Source: Hanleya hanleyi
Lineage: Eukaryota; Mollusca; Polyplacophora; Lepidopleurida; Hanleyidae
NCBI GenBank assembly: GCA_036873755.1
Contig: JAVTVY010039385.1
Span: 95,454-159,453 of the forward strand
Length of the DNA: 64,000 nt
Direction: 5' to 3'
The position numbers and the translations under genes are program-made. Position 1 is the first letter of the stretch. Each line of letters opens with the position of its first letter. Under the pieces are notes generated by a model that was not told where the DNA came from, searched no databases, and saw only the letters and a program-made list of their open reading frames with translations. Below are positions 10,032-19,689 of the stretch, piece after piece.

Positions 10032-10509
10032 GTTTGACTCTGGCCGCTTCACTGTGTGACGTCACAGGGTAATCGCCGGGCGGATTTACTGGGGGTAAAA
10101 ATCAGGCACTTTGGAGCCGTATTTCAGGATATTGCATCATCGCTAAATTTTTTAAAATAATTCTAAAAAATAAAGCAGGCCACAGGGAACTGCTTTTTAT
10201 TGGTTTTAGCCTTTCAAAAATTGTGATAACATTCCCCTTTAACCAAAAGTAATACCAGAAATGGCACAAACCTAAACATACATGCACGATAGTTATATTT
10301 TCATAACCGAAATAGAAATAATAGGAAACCTGTATTTAATGAAACTATGAAACTTAGCTAATAAGGACCAAAATATTCATGAATGTTTGGCTATAAGGAT
10401 CCTGTTTTATCCATTTGTAGTTGCTCTGTATCTTGTTACCCAATTTGACTGTGACCCATTACTCATTATAAATGCGAAAGAAACATGAAAATAGAACCAG
10501 AAATCTGCA

Positions 10510-10690
10510 TACATTATGTTCATATTTATTTCCGGGAAAAGGATAAAAAGGCATATCTAGCGATCTAGGCCTAGGCGGCCCCTGCACCCTCGCCTGTTGG
10601 GCTGTAATAGTCCACCACCCCTATGAATTTTCGCTGAATCCGCCCTTGCTGTCACACAATGGGTTATCATTCTTTCGTTTCCACCCCTCG
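10510..10690 (-). repeat. Solitary copy of the 22650-23650 tandem repeat unit
   Basis: Shares ACATTATGTTCATATTTATT, TTTCCGGGAA, CTAGGCGGCCCCT, CGCCTGTTGGGCTGT and AATTTTCGCTGAATCCGCCC with the array at 22650-23650. GAATCCGCCCTTGC looks like the end of a TIR element family. Confidence 0.65.
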
Positions 10691-10968
10691 GGCAAATATT
10701 CCGGAAGGGTATTGCCGTCTTCGTCGGCGAAGTCTGTCTGACTTTCTTTATCGTGAACACGATATCTCGAAAACGATTATAGCCATGCATTTATAGTCCT
10801 ATCACTTATATGCAGCCGGTGATGGTTCAGAAGCTTCTGTTCACGAAGAAATATAGCTAGGCTTTCTATACATGTAGAAGTCTGGCGCTTGTCGAGAAGT
10901 GTTTTGAAAATGTCTGACCTTGACCTATTTTGTCCAGGTCATATTTTATTTCGTACGATATTTCATGA

Positions 10969-11004
10969 GAGAGAGAGAATTAAGATTTAATGTCGCGTTC
11001 AGCA
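10969..11004 (-). mobile_element. 36-bp SINE 3'-tail insertion
   Basis: GAATTAAGATTTAATGTCGC plus GTTCAGCA lies between perfect 11-bp direct repeats, ATATTTCATGA (10958-10968 and 11005-11015). Confidence 0.7.
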
Positions 11005-11015
11005 ATATTTCATGA

Positions 11016-11849
11016 AAGGTATGTATACTGTCTAAAGGATATGGTACGATAAGGCGGGATTTCGGCCTGAAGTGGTGCGGTTGAAATTAAAAAAATAAAC
11101 TGTCCCAAAAATTGTTTTAATGTAACATCAAGAGAAACTATCTACACAATATGTGAAAGTTCTAGATCGATTGCATTATGATTATAGTTATGACATGAAA
11201 TTGAAATCGGCAGCATGTGCTATTTCGTGATAAAAGGTTTAAATAGAGTCCTTCAAACAGATATTTAGACCCAAAGGACCACTTGGACCATGTGCAGTGG
11301 TATTATACCTCCACTGTTGGAAAATCTTTTTGGTCCAAGAGGTCCTTCGCGTCAAAATCTGTGTGTGTATGACTCGATTTAGACCTTTTCCGCGAAAGAG
11401 CACATGCTGCGGATTTCAGTTTCATGTCATAACTATAATCAACGCAATCGATCTAGAATTTCACATATTGTGTACAATGATACGCTTCGTAGGAGTTTCT
11501 CCGCTTCATGTCACTCGACAAATATATGTAGGTTTATTGGTTTGGTGTGAAATTTAAGCCGTACGACGTCGGGTATTACAGGTTCGTTTTTCTGGGTATT
11601 CTTGCATTTATCGGGTTACCACATGTTGGGACGTTTACTCCATCAGACGTGCACGATAGTAGTAGGAAAAGAGTAAATTGCCTCCCATTTGTGGCGCGCT
11701 CACTTCCGGTTGAGTGGCGCGCTGCCCTCAACCAATCAGAAGCGAGTATTTTGACCCGGTGCATTATGGGACATATCCAAGATGGCGGCGTCTGCCTTCT
11801 GGTTCAAGATGGCGGTACGTCCGGTGTCGAAAACTGGCCATTTTGTCGG
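11016..11849. other. Unassigned sequence with promoter-like motifs
   Basis: No gene recognised. 11690-11850 contains AATCAGAAGCGAG, a GCATTATGGGA element and two AAGATGGCGG motifs (YY1-like), near the edge of the satellite that flanks the virus-like region. The two overlapping 86- and 105-codon frames here lack any family signature. Confidence 0.35.
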
Positions 11850-12560
11850 GATGTGGTCAATTAGTGTCGAAAACTGGACCCTGTCTGGGTCCCGCTAGAC
11901 GTTCTGGGGTCTAGGTGGGCCACTAGTGGTCCGATGGAGTCGTATGAGGTATCAATGTGAAGCATTCGTCTAGGAGCATCCGCGTAGATGGGTGAGACGT
12001 GGAACTGACGTCATTCTGCGCATGCGCAGTAGACAAAGTGTATGGAAATAAACGTTTTGGGATCTGGGGGAGCCCCTAATGGGCCGATGGAGTTGTATGA
12101 GGTATCCATGGGAAGCCTATGTGAGGGGGCATCCGCCTGGACTAGTGTCTCGGTCGTGTTCAACATTCTGCACATGCGCAGACAGGGAATTGTGGGAAAA
12201 TGGTGTGGAAATAGACGTTTTGGGGTCTAGGTGAGTCCCTAGTGGGCCGATGGGGTCGAGCGAGGTATCGTTGCGAAGGATACGTGAGGGGGCATCCGCC
12301 TGGACTAGTGTGTCGATCGTTTTCGACATTCTGCGCATGCGCAGACAGGGAATTGTGGGAAAAGTGCATTGGAAGGAACGTTTTGGGGTCTAGGTGGGCC
12401 ACTAATGGTCTGATTGTGTCGAGTGAGGTATCAATGTGATGCATACGTGAGGGCGCATCCGCCTGGGTGGATGGGTGTTAGGAATATCGTCATTCTGCGC
12501 ATGTGCAGGCAGGCGGTAGTATGGAAATAGACATTTTGAGGCCGATATGGACCACTATGG
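11850..12560 (+). repeat. Satellite array, about 160-bp unit, left flank of the palindromic region
   Basis: The near-palindrome CTGCGCATGCGCAG recurs at 12016, 12168, 12331 and 12495 (spacing 152, 163, 164). Each unit also carries GACGTTTTGGGGTCTAGGT and GTGAGGGGGCATCCGCCTGG. Related units lie inverted at 19690-20335, and a related stretch is at 52480-52560. Confidence 0.85.
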
Positions 12561-12894
12561 GTCCTCGGGGTGTAGACCACGACTTAAAGGGATGTCCACG
12601 TCACCTGTGACGTCACTGGTGACGTCATCAGTGAGAGTAGTAGCGAAAGCGGGAGTTTCGGAGGTGCGATGGAGTGCATTTGGAGTAGATAACGGCCTAT
12701 TTTCCCATCCAACTACCTGGTAGAGTTACTTGTGAGTGTGAGTGTATGCGCGCGTGTCAGTGAGTGAGTGAGTGAGGCGTGCAAAACGCCTATGTAGCAA
12801 CGCCCGCCAACGCCAAGCTTAACGCTTCAACGCCCTGGTGAAATAGCTCAGAAGTTCTGATTTTCTAGCTATTCCATGGAATTACAAGCGTCTA

Positions 12895-13741
12895 GTCCGT
12901 CATTCATCATCCAGCCGTCGTCCATTAGAGAATATCCGCGTCCATAATCCAAAGACCTATTCCATTTCCAAATAACAGTATTAGCACCAAATTCAAAAAG
13001 ACAAAAGTATACATAAACATAGGCTTGTTTCCTGCAAGAGAGAAGCGGTCAACACTTTTCAATGATGCCGGCAAGACATCATGATGTTCCAAAATATCAA
13101 ATCCGTATCGCTGATCAGCATTCTTAATCCATAATATTCGTTATAGAGTCGTCATCTAAAAATGATGTACCTCAGTCACGCTTTGATTGTGACTGTTCAT
13201 ATGAGTACCATGAGGATCTTGAAGTACATGGGCTCATACGGCCCCTAGCCCCGGGTTAAGCGGAATTAGACACATGTTACGAAACGTAGCCCCATAGATC
13301 TTGCACGCTACGTTCGTATTTTGCTATCAGCATGCGATATGTATCGCCAAATTTGAGAAACTTTGAGTGGAGGCGCTTGGTGGAATAGCCCTGTTTTATA
13401 AGTTTCTGCAACAGTGTTTTGTGACGTTGATTAAAATCATCACATTTAACACAGGATCTAGCAAATGCTACTAAGCGAGATATGTATACGCCATATGCAG
13501 GTCCCACTGGAATATTACTATCCAGAAAGGGATAGTTTACGATGTCGAAATTGTAATCATCTCTTTTGTCATAGAGTCGACGAGAGAGAATGCCCGCTTC
13601 ATTTTTATAGAGGTAGAGATCTAAATAAGATGTGCCTGTAGGGCTATCTGTAGTTTCCTTCAAATCCAGTGAAGGTGGATATATATCCTTCATTGCGTCA
13701 TTTATATAGCGATTATCCACAGCGAGAAGATCGTCTATATA
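12895..13741 (-). mobile_element. Penelope-like element fragment 1, inserted in the left arm
   Basis: The right arm has no counterpart to this block: CCATGGAATT and GTCACTAATTCTTCG are contiguous there. On the minus strand it starts inside the RT at YIDDLLAVDN and runs through YLDLYLY, LYDKRDDYNFDIVNYP and PAYGVYISRL to TAA at 13277-13279. A 380-bp 3' region then ends at the conserved terminus AGCGTCTAGTCCGTC. The family call rests on these RT segments, which resemble Penelope-like RTs; no GIY-YIG domain is seen. The longest open frame (to 13777) includes arm sequence at its N-terminus that is not part of the element. Confidence 0.75.
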
Positions 13742-14099
13742 GTCACTAATTCTTCGAAATGCAGTGACGCCCGTCAATGCTCGTAGTTACGCCTTAACGC
13801 TCTAACATAACGCCTTGACGCCATGATATAGACCGGAGAGAGAACAACAACAACAACAAGGATGACACATGAGAGAACAACAACCAGAAGTTTTTTCATA
13901 TAGTTTATTTTCCCCAATGTTACATCATACCCACGCTGGGGGAGCCGCGTTGGGTATGTTTACAACTCAAGAAAACTCTTGTCCAATCAGAGGCCACCAT
14001 TTGCATCTGTTATATTCCTTTTTGTCCGTTAGATGTATTTTCGGTTGCTCTTGTCTGTCGCCATTTCAGAAAGTTCCATCTTTGCTCGGTGTGACCTAA

Positions 14100-14634
14100 G
14101 CGTCGTCGTCGGGCAGGCCCGGATATTCTTCGGGTAGCATGTCCTGAAACAGTTGTTTGCGCATTCTGATCGCATTTCCAGGGCCTCGGTGGGTGGTAGT
14201 CCCATAGCCTCTTCCAAGTGACACTTGGTCTTCATGATGGACCTGTGCGTGCGGTCGCCTTTCATTTCAAGCGGTAGTAAGGTATACGGTTCATAGATCG
14301 CCATGGCTGTTTTCCTGATGCGGAGGCGCATTTGGGTGTACGTCTGTTGTAAATTATCCGCTCCGGCGTCCTCGATCGCTGCAGCGTAAATATTGATAGC
14401 TGCTATCACAATACGATCCCAGAAGGTAGGTTCTGCCTCACTCTCCGTATCACTAGATGGACTCTCAGCAATCTCTGTTTCGGTATCAGCCGATACACTC
14501 TCAGCAGTCTCTGTATCAGCATCCGCCTCAACGGACTCCTCGGAGTCTTCAATCCCATGTATATTTTTCTGGTGTCGCATCATATCGTAATGTCTGGTGA
14601 ACGTGCGTTCGCACTCAAAGCAGGTATAAGCCAT
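14100..14634 (-). pseudogene. Left-arm copy of the C2H2 protein, frameshifted near the C-terminus
   Basis: The start ATG is at 14632-14634, just after GGTTGAACGTCGACTGTG; a longer frame to 14706 would include the TATA box and is unlikely. It has one C2H2 finger (C5, C8, H21, H26), an acidic Ser/Thr/Glu/Asp stretch at about 30-65, then a helical region. Relative to the right-arm copy the frame shifts after EALE (about 14178), replacing the acidic end GLSDDD with unrelated residues. Confidence 0.75.
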
Positions 14635-14862
14635 GTTGACGGTTGAACGTCGACTGTGCGTGTTTTTGGAAATACGCTCGCTTTTATAGACAGTAACGCC
14701 CATCAACGCTTAGCTTAACGCTTCAACGCCCTGGTGAATTAGCTCAGAAGCTCTGATTTCCATGGAATTGACACCAATTCATCGAAATGCAGCGACGCCC
14801 GTCAACGCCCGTCGTTACGCCTTAACGCCCGTCTCAACGCCTTAACACACTTTCTTAACGCT

Positions 14863-16044
14863 TTAACGTCGTTTAATGATGCGTTCGAACAAATGTTTCT
14901 TTTGTGCTATTGCTCTGACATACGCCGCTTTCCAGTTCATGCCCGAGGTTTTCAACGTCGACGCTATTCCTTCAATTTCCATATGGACTGGGTCCTTATC
15001 CAACAATTTCATATGGGTCAGTAAGTCGGCATACCGCTGACGTAAAGCCCGTCGTAGTCTGGGTGCCAATCTGTTATGGGCTAAAATTGCGGCTTCCTCT
15101 TTCGAATACCCTTTGCGTTGAAACTTGTTTTCTGTGACCTCCAACATCTCGCCCATCTCGGCGTCCATACTTCCTTTGAACAAATCCTTCCATAGCCGCG
15201 AGTTCACATTATGTTCTTCAACCTCGGGTTGGTCCTTCACGGTTGGGTGATATTCCGGGACTGGTGGTATGAAGGAGACCCGCTGCACGGGGGTGGGTTG
15301 CTGCTTCACCAAATGTGGACTCGGTGGATGGTGTAGGGGCTGTGGTGATCCCTCGCCGGGTAGCAGGTGGGTCGTCAGCCGGCGATCTTCGGGGGTATGG
15401 GCTTTTAAATCTACGAACAGGTAGCCGTACGGACGACTTGTCGCTTCTTGAAACGTCTGCATGAAATGGTCGATGTTCTGAGGATAAATTCGACTACCAA
15501 ACACACGAATTTGTGCTCTGTCGATGGCGTCGGAGAACAACACAAAGTGTTGGCAATTCAAGGCAAAATCTCTGGACGCCTTCCCTTGAGGAAAGAGATT
15601 CTGGGTCAAATAGATGACGGACAGATTGCGATGATGGGACCCTTTGGTGAATAGGTCGGCGATTTTCGAATTGTCTAGCACTACCACGTTGGTCTGCTCG
15701 GGGTCAAAGTAATACGGTTCGTCTATGTCGTGAGGAATCCCTGGTATGAAACTCACATTCTGTAATCGCGTAGTTTCGTAGGCGGGCTGCCATTGGCTAT
15801 AACACCAAACAGCACGTGTCGGAGCTGGGGTTGCCACACCTTCCTCTCAGAATTTCATTATCCAGGACGTCTTTCTACATGCCGTAGGGCCGCTCAACGT
15901 CATCGTATAGGGATGTCCTACGCCACTTGGTGGACCTAAGGCGGGACTTGGTGGTGTCTCTTGTCTATGCGTTAGACGCATATGTCTGAGCATATTGTCG
16001 CGACGAGAGAGTGTCTTTTGACAGAACGGACATGTACTTGACAT
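14863..16044 (-). pseudogene. Left-arm copy of the C2H2-ATPase, degenerate
   Basis: Two pieces: 15847-16044 encodes the C2H2 finger and a Walker A loop in which the invariant Gly before Lys-Thr is replaced (ACRKTS instead of ARGKTS). 14863-15837 encodes the rest. The frame breaks between them around 15840-15850, and eight residues are deleted across Walker B (VVVLD joins NSKIADLF directly). The C-terminal half is open to TAA. It cannot encode an active ATPase as it stands. A TATA-like CATATAAGG lies upstream on the minus strand. Confidence 0.85.
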
Positions 16045-16095
16045 GGTACCCGGTCAAAGGATGGATACAGACTGAGGCTAATGGTGTACAAACGG

Positions 16096-16104
16096 CCTTA
16101 TATG
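16096..16104 (-). promoter_or_regulatory. TATA-like element upstream of the left ATPase copy
   Basis: CATATAAGG on the minus strand, about 50 bp upstream of the start codon at 16044. The right arm has AATATTAGG at the same place (17191-17199), so its TATA box looks decayed. Confidence 0.45.
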
Positions 16105-16184
16105 ACCACTCACTCACTCATTCACTCACCGTCGTTAGTGCGTCCATGCGTGAAGACGGGCGTTGGGGACGCCTCACGGGCGTT

Positions 16185-16265
16185 TTGCACGCCTCACTCA
16201 CTCACTCACTCACCCACACACTCACTCACTCACTCACTCACTCACTCACTCACGCACTCACTCAT
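16185..16265. repeat. ACTC tetranucleotide array, left of centre
   Basis: Repeats of ACTC with few interruptions, mirrored by GTGA repeats in the right arm at 16988-17098. Smaller mirrored blocks lie at 16107-16130 and 17163-17188. Confidence 0.95.
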
Positions 16266-16614
16266 GCCACACGGGAGCTCCCACCACCACCACCACCGGG
16301 CGAGGTCCGCCATCTTCAGTCCGTGTCTTTTCGGTGACGGAGTGTGAACATGATAGCACATGTACTGACCTGTCTGTGGGGTTTTTCCCACAATGTCGTT
16401 CACTTCCGAGTCTCTTCGGTCACTTCCCGAAAAGACACGTCAACGCCCGGTGGTGGTGGTGGGAGCTCCCGTGTGGCAGAGCTCTTGGATCGGAGCTCTT
16501 GGAGCTCAAAGCGTGTGGAGCTCAGAGCTCGGAAGTGACATTTGCATATGACCTCTGTGAGGTCACTTCCGCTTCCGTTCACGTGACCGGAACTGACCTT
16601 TGAACCCTGCGCGC

Positions 16615-16637
16615 GCTAACAATACCGGATGAAAATT
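16615..16637. other. Central 23-bp spacer of the large palindrome
   Basis: The arms meet at CCCTGCGCGC (ends 16614) and GCGCGCAGGG (starts 16638). The spacer contains AACAATACCGGATGAAAATT. A close copy of spacer plus right junction, CAATACCGGATAAAATGG followed by GCGCAGGGGTCAAAGGTCA, occurs again at about 50580-50617. Confidence 0.85.
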
Positions 16638-16987
16638 GCGCGCAGGGGTCAAAGGTCAGTTCCGATCACGTGAACGGAAGCGGAAGTGACCTCACAGAGG
16701 TCATATGCAAATGTCACTTCCGAGCTCTGAGCTCCACACGCTTTGAGCTCCAAGAGCTCCGACCCAAGAGCTCTGCCACACGGGAGCACCCACCACCACC
16801 ACCGGGCGTTGAGGTGTCTTTTCGGGAAGTGACCGAAGAGACTCGGAAGTGAACGACATTGTGGGAAAAACCCCACAGACAGGTCAGTAATGTGCTATCA
16901 TGTTCACACTCCGTCACCGAAAAGACACGGGCTGAAGATGGCGGACCTCGCCCGGTGGTGGTGGTGGTGGGAGCTCCCGTGTGGCAT

Positions 16988-17098
16988 GTGTGAGTGAGTG
17001 AGTGAGTGAGTGACTGAGTGAGTAAGTGAGTGAGTGAGTGAGTGAGTGTGTGAGTGAGTGAGTGAGTGAGTGAGTGAGTGAGTGAGTGAGTGAGTGAG
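16988..17098. repeat. GTGA tetranucleotide array, right of centre
   Basis: Mirror of the ACTC array in the left arm. It ends at GAGGCGTGCAAAACGCC, a short sequence that also follows a GTGA block at 12758-12793. Confidence 0.95.
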
Positions 17099-17250
17099 GC
17101 GTGCAAAACGCCCGTGAGGCGTCCCCAACGCCTGTCTTAACGCATGGACGCACTAGCGACGGTGAGTGAGTGAGTGAGTGAGTGAGTGGTAATATTAGGC
17201 CGTTTGTACACCATTAGCCTCAGTCTGTATCCATTCTTTGACTGGGTACC

Positions 17251-18456
17251 ATGTCGAGTACATGTCCGTTCTGTCAAAAGACACTCTCTCGTCGCGACAA
17301 TATGCTCAGACATATGCGTCTAACGCATAGACAAGAGACACCACCAAGTCCCGCTATAGGTCCACCAAGTGGCGTAGGACATCCCTATACGATGACGGTG
17401 AGCGGCCCTACGGCACGTGGAAAGACGTCCTGGGTAATGAAGTACTTAGAGGAAGGTGTGGCAACCCCAGCTCCGACACGTGTTGTTTGGTGTTATAGCC
17501 AATGGCAGCCCGCCTACGAAACTACGCGATTACAGAATGTGAGTTTCATCCCAGGGATTCCTCACGACATAGACGAACCGTATTACTTTGACCCCGAGCA
17601 GACCAACGTGGTAGTGCTCGATGATCTGATGAGTGCGGCCAAGGACAATTCGAAAATCGCCGACCTATTCACCAAAGGGTCCCATCATCGCAATCTGTCC
17701 GTCATCTATTTGAACCAGAATCTCTTTCCTCAAGGGAAGGCGTCCAGAGATATTGCCTTGAATTGCCAATACTTTGTGTTGTTCTCCAACGCCATCGACA
17801 GAGCACAAATTCGTGTGTTTGGTAGTCGAATTTATCCTCAGAACATCGACCATTTCATGCAGGCGTTTCAAGAAGCGACAAGCCGTCCGTACGGCTACCT
17901 GTTCGTAGATTTAAAAGCCCATACCCCCGAAGATCGCCGGCTGACGACCCACCTGCTACCCGGCGAGGGATCACCACAGCCCCTACACCATCCACCGAGT
18001 CCACATTTGGTGAAGTAGCAACCCATCCCCGTACAGCGGGTCTCCTTCATACCACCGGTCCGGGAATATCACCCAACCGTGAAGGACCAACCCGAGGTTG
18101 AAGAACATAATGTGAACTCGAGGCTATGGAAGGATTTGTTCAAAGAAAGTATGGACGCCGAGATGGGCGAGATGTTGGAGGTCACAGAAAACAAGTTTCA
18201 ACGCAAAGGGTATTCGAAAGAGGAAGCCGCAATTTTAGCCCATAACAGATTGGCACCCAGACTACGACGGGATTTACGTCAGCGGTATGCCGACTTACTG
18301 ACCCATATGAAATTGTTGGATAAGGATCCAGTCCATATGGAAATTGAAAGAACAGCGTCGATGTTGAAAACCTCGGGCATGAACTGGAAAGCGGCGTATG
18401 TCAGAGCAATAGCACAAAAGAAACATTTGTTCGAACGCATCATTAAACGACGTTAA
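17251..18456 (+). pseudogene. C2H2 finger plus A32/HerA-FtsK-type packaging ATPase, one in-frame stop
   Basis: A 401-codon frame, broken only by TAG at 18016-18018, where the left arm has CAG. Residues 5-26 form a C2H2 finger (C5, C8, H21, H26). Walker A lies at 52-59 (GPTARGKT), Walker B at 121-125 (VVLDD), and a SVIYLNQN segment follows at about 150-156, as in A32-like DNA-packaging ATPases of large DNA viruses, Polintons and adintoviruses (family assignment from motif order). After the stop comes a charged helical C-terminus (18079-18456). The likely role in the parent element is pumping DNA into a particle. The start fits the mirrored gene. The exact viral family is not determined. Confidence 0.8.
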
Positions 18457-18469
18457 AGCGTTAAGAAAG

Positions 18470-18630
18470 TGTGTTAAGGCGTTGAGACGGGCGTTAAGGC
18501 GTAACGACGGGCGTTGACGGGCGTCGCTGCATTTCGATGAATTGGTGTCAATTCCATGGAAATCAGAGCTTCTGAGCTAATTCACCAGGGCGTTGAAGCG
18601 TTAAGCTAAGCGTTGATGGGCGTTACTGTC
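18470..18630 (+). promoter_or_regulatory. Intergenic spacer, copy 1, with GCGTTRA repeats
   Basis: Between the ATPase and C2H2 genes. It contains many GCGTTAA/GCGTTGA words, ATTCCATGGAA and TTCACCAGGGCGTTGAAGCG. The same block recurs after the C2H2 gene at about 19520-19683, so the two genes are separated and followed by a repeated cassette. It leads directly into the TATA box at 18631. Confidence 0.7.
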
Positions 18631-18638
18631 TATAAAAG
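18631..18638 (+). promoter_or_regulatory. TATA box of the C2H2 protein gene
   Basis: TATAAAAG is 47-54 bp upstream of ATG 18685. The spacing leaves room for transcription start around 18660. This makes the upstream in-frame ATG at 18613 an unlikely start. Confidence 0.65.
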
Positions 18639-18684
18639 CGAGCGTATTTCCAAAAACACGCACAGTCGACGTTCAACCGTCAAC

Positions 18685-19221
18685 ATGGCTTATACTTGCT
18701 CTGAGTGCGAACGCACGTTCACCAGACATTACGATATGATGCGACACCAGAAAAATATACATGGGATTGAAGACTCCGAGGAGTCCGTTGATGCGGATGC
18801 TGATACAGAGACTGCTGAGAGTGTATCGACTGATACCGAAACAGAGATTGCTGAGAGTCCATCTAGTGATACGGAGAGTGAGGCAGAACCTACCTTCTGG
18901 GATCGTATTGTGACAGCAGCTATCAATACTTACGCTGCAGCGATCGAGGACGCCGGAGCGGATAATTTACAACAGACGTACACCCAAATGCGCCCCCGCA
19001 TCAGGAAAACAGCCATGGCGATCTATGAACAGTATACCTTACTACCGCTTGAAATGAAAGGCGACCCCACGCACAGGTCCATCATGAAGACCAAGCGTCA
19101 CTTGGAAGAGGCTATGGGGCTACCACGCACCGAGGCCCTGGAAAATGCGATCAGAATGCGCAAACAACTGTTTCAGGACATGCTGCCCGAAGAATATCCA
19201 GGCCTGTCCGACGATGATTAG
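18685..19221 (+). CDS. Virus-like C2H2 zinc-finger protein (178 aa), right arm
   Basis: ATG 18685 follows the TATA box and was chosen over 18613. One C2H2 finger lies at residues 5-26 (C5, C8, H21, H26), the identical spacing and position as in the ATPase upstream. An acidic stretch rich in Ser, Thr, Asp and Glu covers about 30-70. A predicted helical part follows, ending in SDDD before TAG at 19219-19221. The frame is uninterrupted, unlike the left-arm copy. I do not recognise the family beyond the finger. A DNA-binding or regulatory role is inferred from the finger and acidic region. AATAAA at 19421 could serve as its polyadenylation signal. Confidence 0.75.
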   Translation: MAYTCSECERTFTRHYDMMRHQKNIHGIEDSEESVDADADTETAESVSTDTETEIAESPSSDTESEAEPTFWDRIVTAAINTYAAAIEDAGADNLQQTYTQMRPRIRKTAMAIYEQYTLLPLEMKGDPTHRSIMKTKRHLEEAMGLPRTEALENAIRMRKQLFQDMLPEEYPGLSDDD

Positions 19222-19420
19222 AATAAACGGTTCAGAGCGAACATGGCCGAAGATGGAACTTTCTGAAATGGCGACTTCTGATTGGACAAGAATACATCTA
19301 ATGGACAGGAACGAATATGACAGATGCAAATGGTGGCCTCTGATTGGGCAAGAGTCTTTTTGAGTTGTAAACATACCCAACGCGGCTCCCCCAGCGTGGG
19401 TATGATGTAACATTGGGGAA

Positions 19421-19426
19421 AATAAA
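19421..19426 (+). terminator. Polyadenylation signal
   Basis: AATAAA about 200 bp after the C2H2 stop, followed by TTGTTG repeats. The mirrored TTTATT is present in the left arm near 13905. Confidence 0.5.
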
Positions 19427-19519
19427 CTATATGAAAAAACTTCTTGTTGTTGTTGTTCTCTCATGTGTCATCCTTGTTGTTGTTGTTGTTCTCTCTCCGG
19501 TCTATATCATGGTGTCAAG

Positions 19520-19683
19520 GCGTTATGTTAGAGCTTTAAGCCGTAACTACAAGCGTTGACGGGCGTCACTGTATTTCGAAGAATTAGTGACAATTCCATG
19601 GAATATCTAGAAAATCATAACTTCTGAGCTATTTCACCAGGGCGTTGAAGCGTTAAGCTTAGCGTTGGCGGGCGTTGCTACAA
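19520..19683 (+). repeat. Intergenic spacer, copy 2
   Basis: Repeats the spacer at 18470-18630: GACGGGCGTC, CAATTCCATGGAAT, TTCTGAGCTATTTCACCAGG, GCGTTGAAGCGTTAAGC. It marks the outer edge of the conserved arm. Confidence 0.75.
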
Positions 19684-19689
19684 TATGAC

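Larger units (their letters stand above)
8105..10238 (+). mobile_element. Second Kolobok-like TTAA DNA transposon (2,134 bp)
   Basis: TTAA at 8101-8104 and 10239-10242 flanks ends with a perfect 14-bp inverted repeat, AGGGGAATGTTATC. The TTAAAGG junction, TTAA duplication and internal THAP finger support Kolobok. Left interior holds the THAP remnant on the plus strand. Right interior holds an acidic gene remnant on the minus strand, preceded by the palindrome TGTGACGTCACA (10055-10066). No catalytic transposase core was seen, so it is a non-autonomous or decayed copy. A 47-bp SINE tail is inserted at 9123-9169. Confidence 0.8.

Noticed and set aside
16185..17100. Possible CRISPR array or telomere repeat from the GTGA/ACTC arrays
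   Set aside because: Simple tetranucleotide repeats without unique spacers, in clearly eukaryotic DNA. The unit is not TTAGGG.
16011..17153. Several frames encoding LTHS or THSL repeats and His runs
   Set aside because: Translations of the ACTC/GTGA arrays and flanking CAC repeats in the palindrome centre. Mirror-image frames occur in the other arm.
18613..18684. Upstream start (MMGVTVYKS...) for the C2H2 protein
   Set aside because: This extension would translate through the TATA box. The ATG at 18685 places the finger at the same position as in the ATPase protein.
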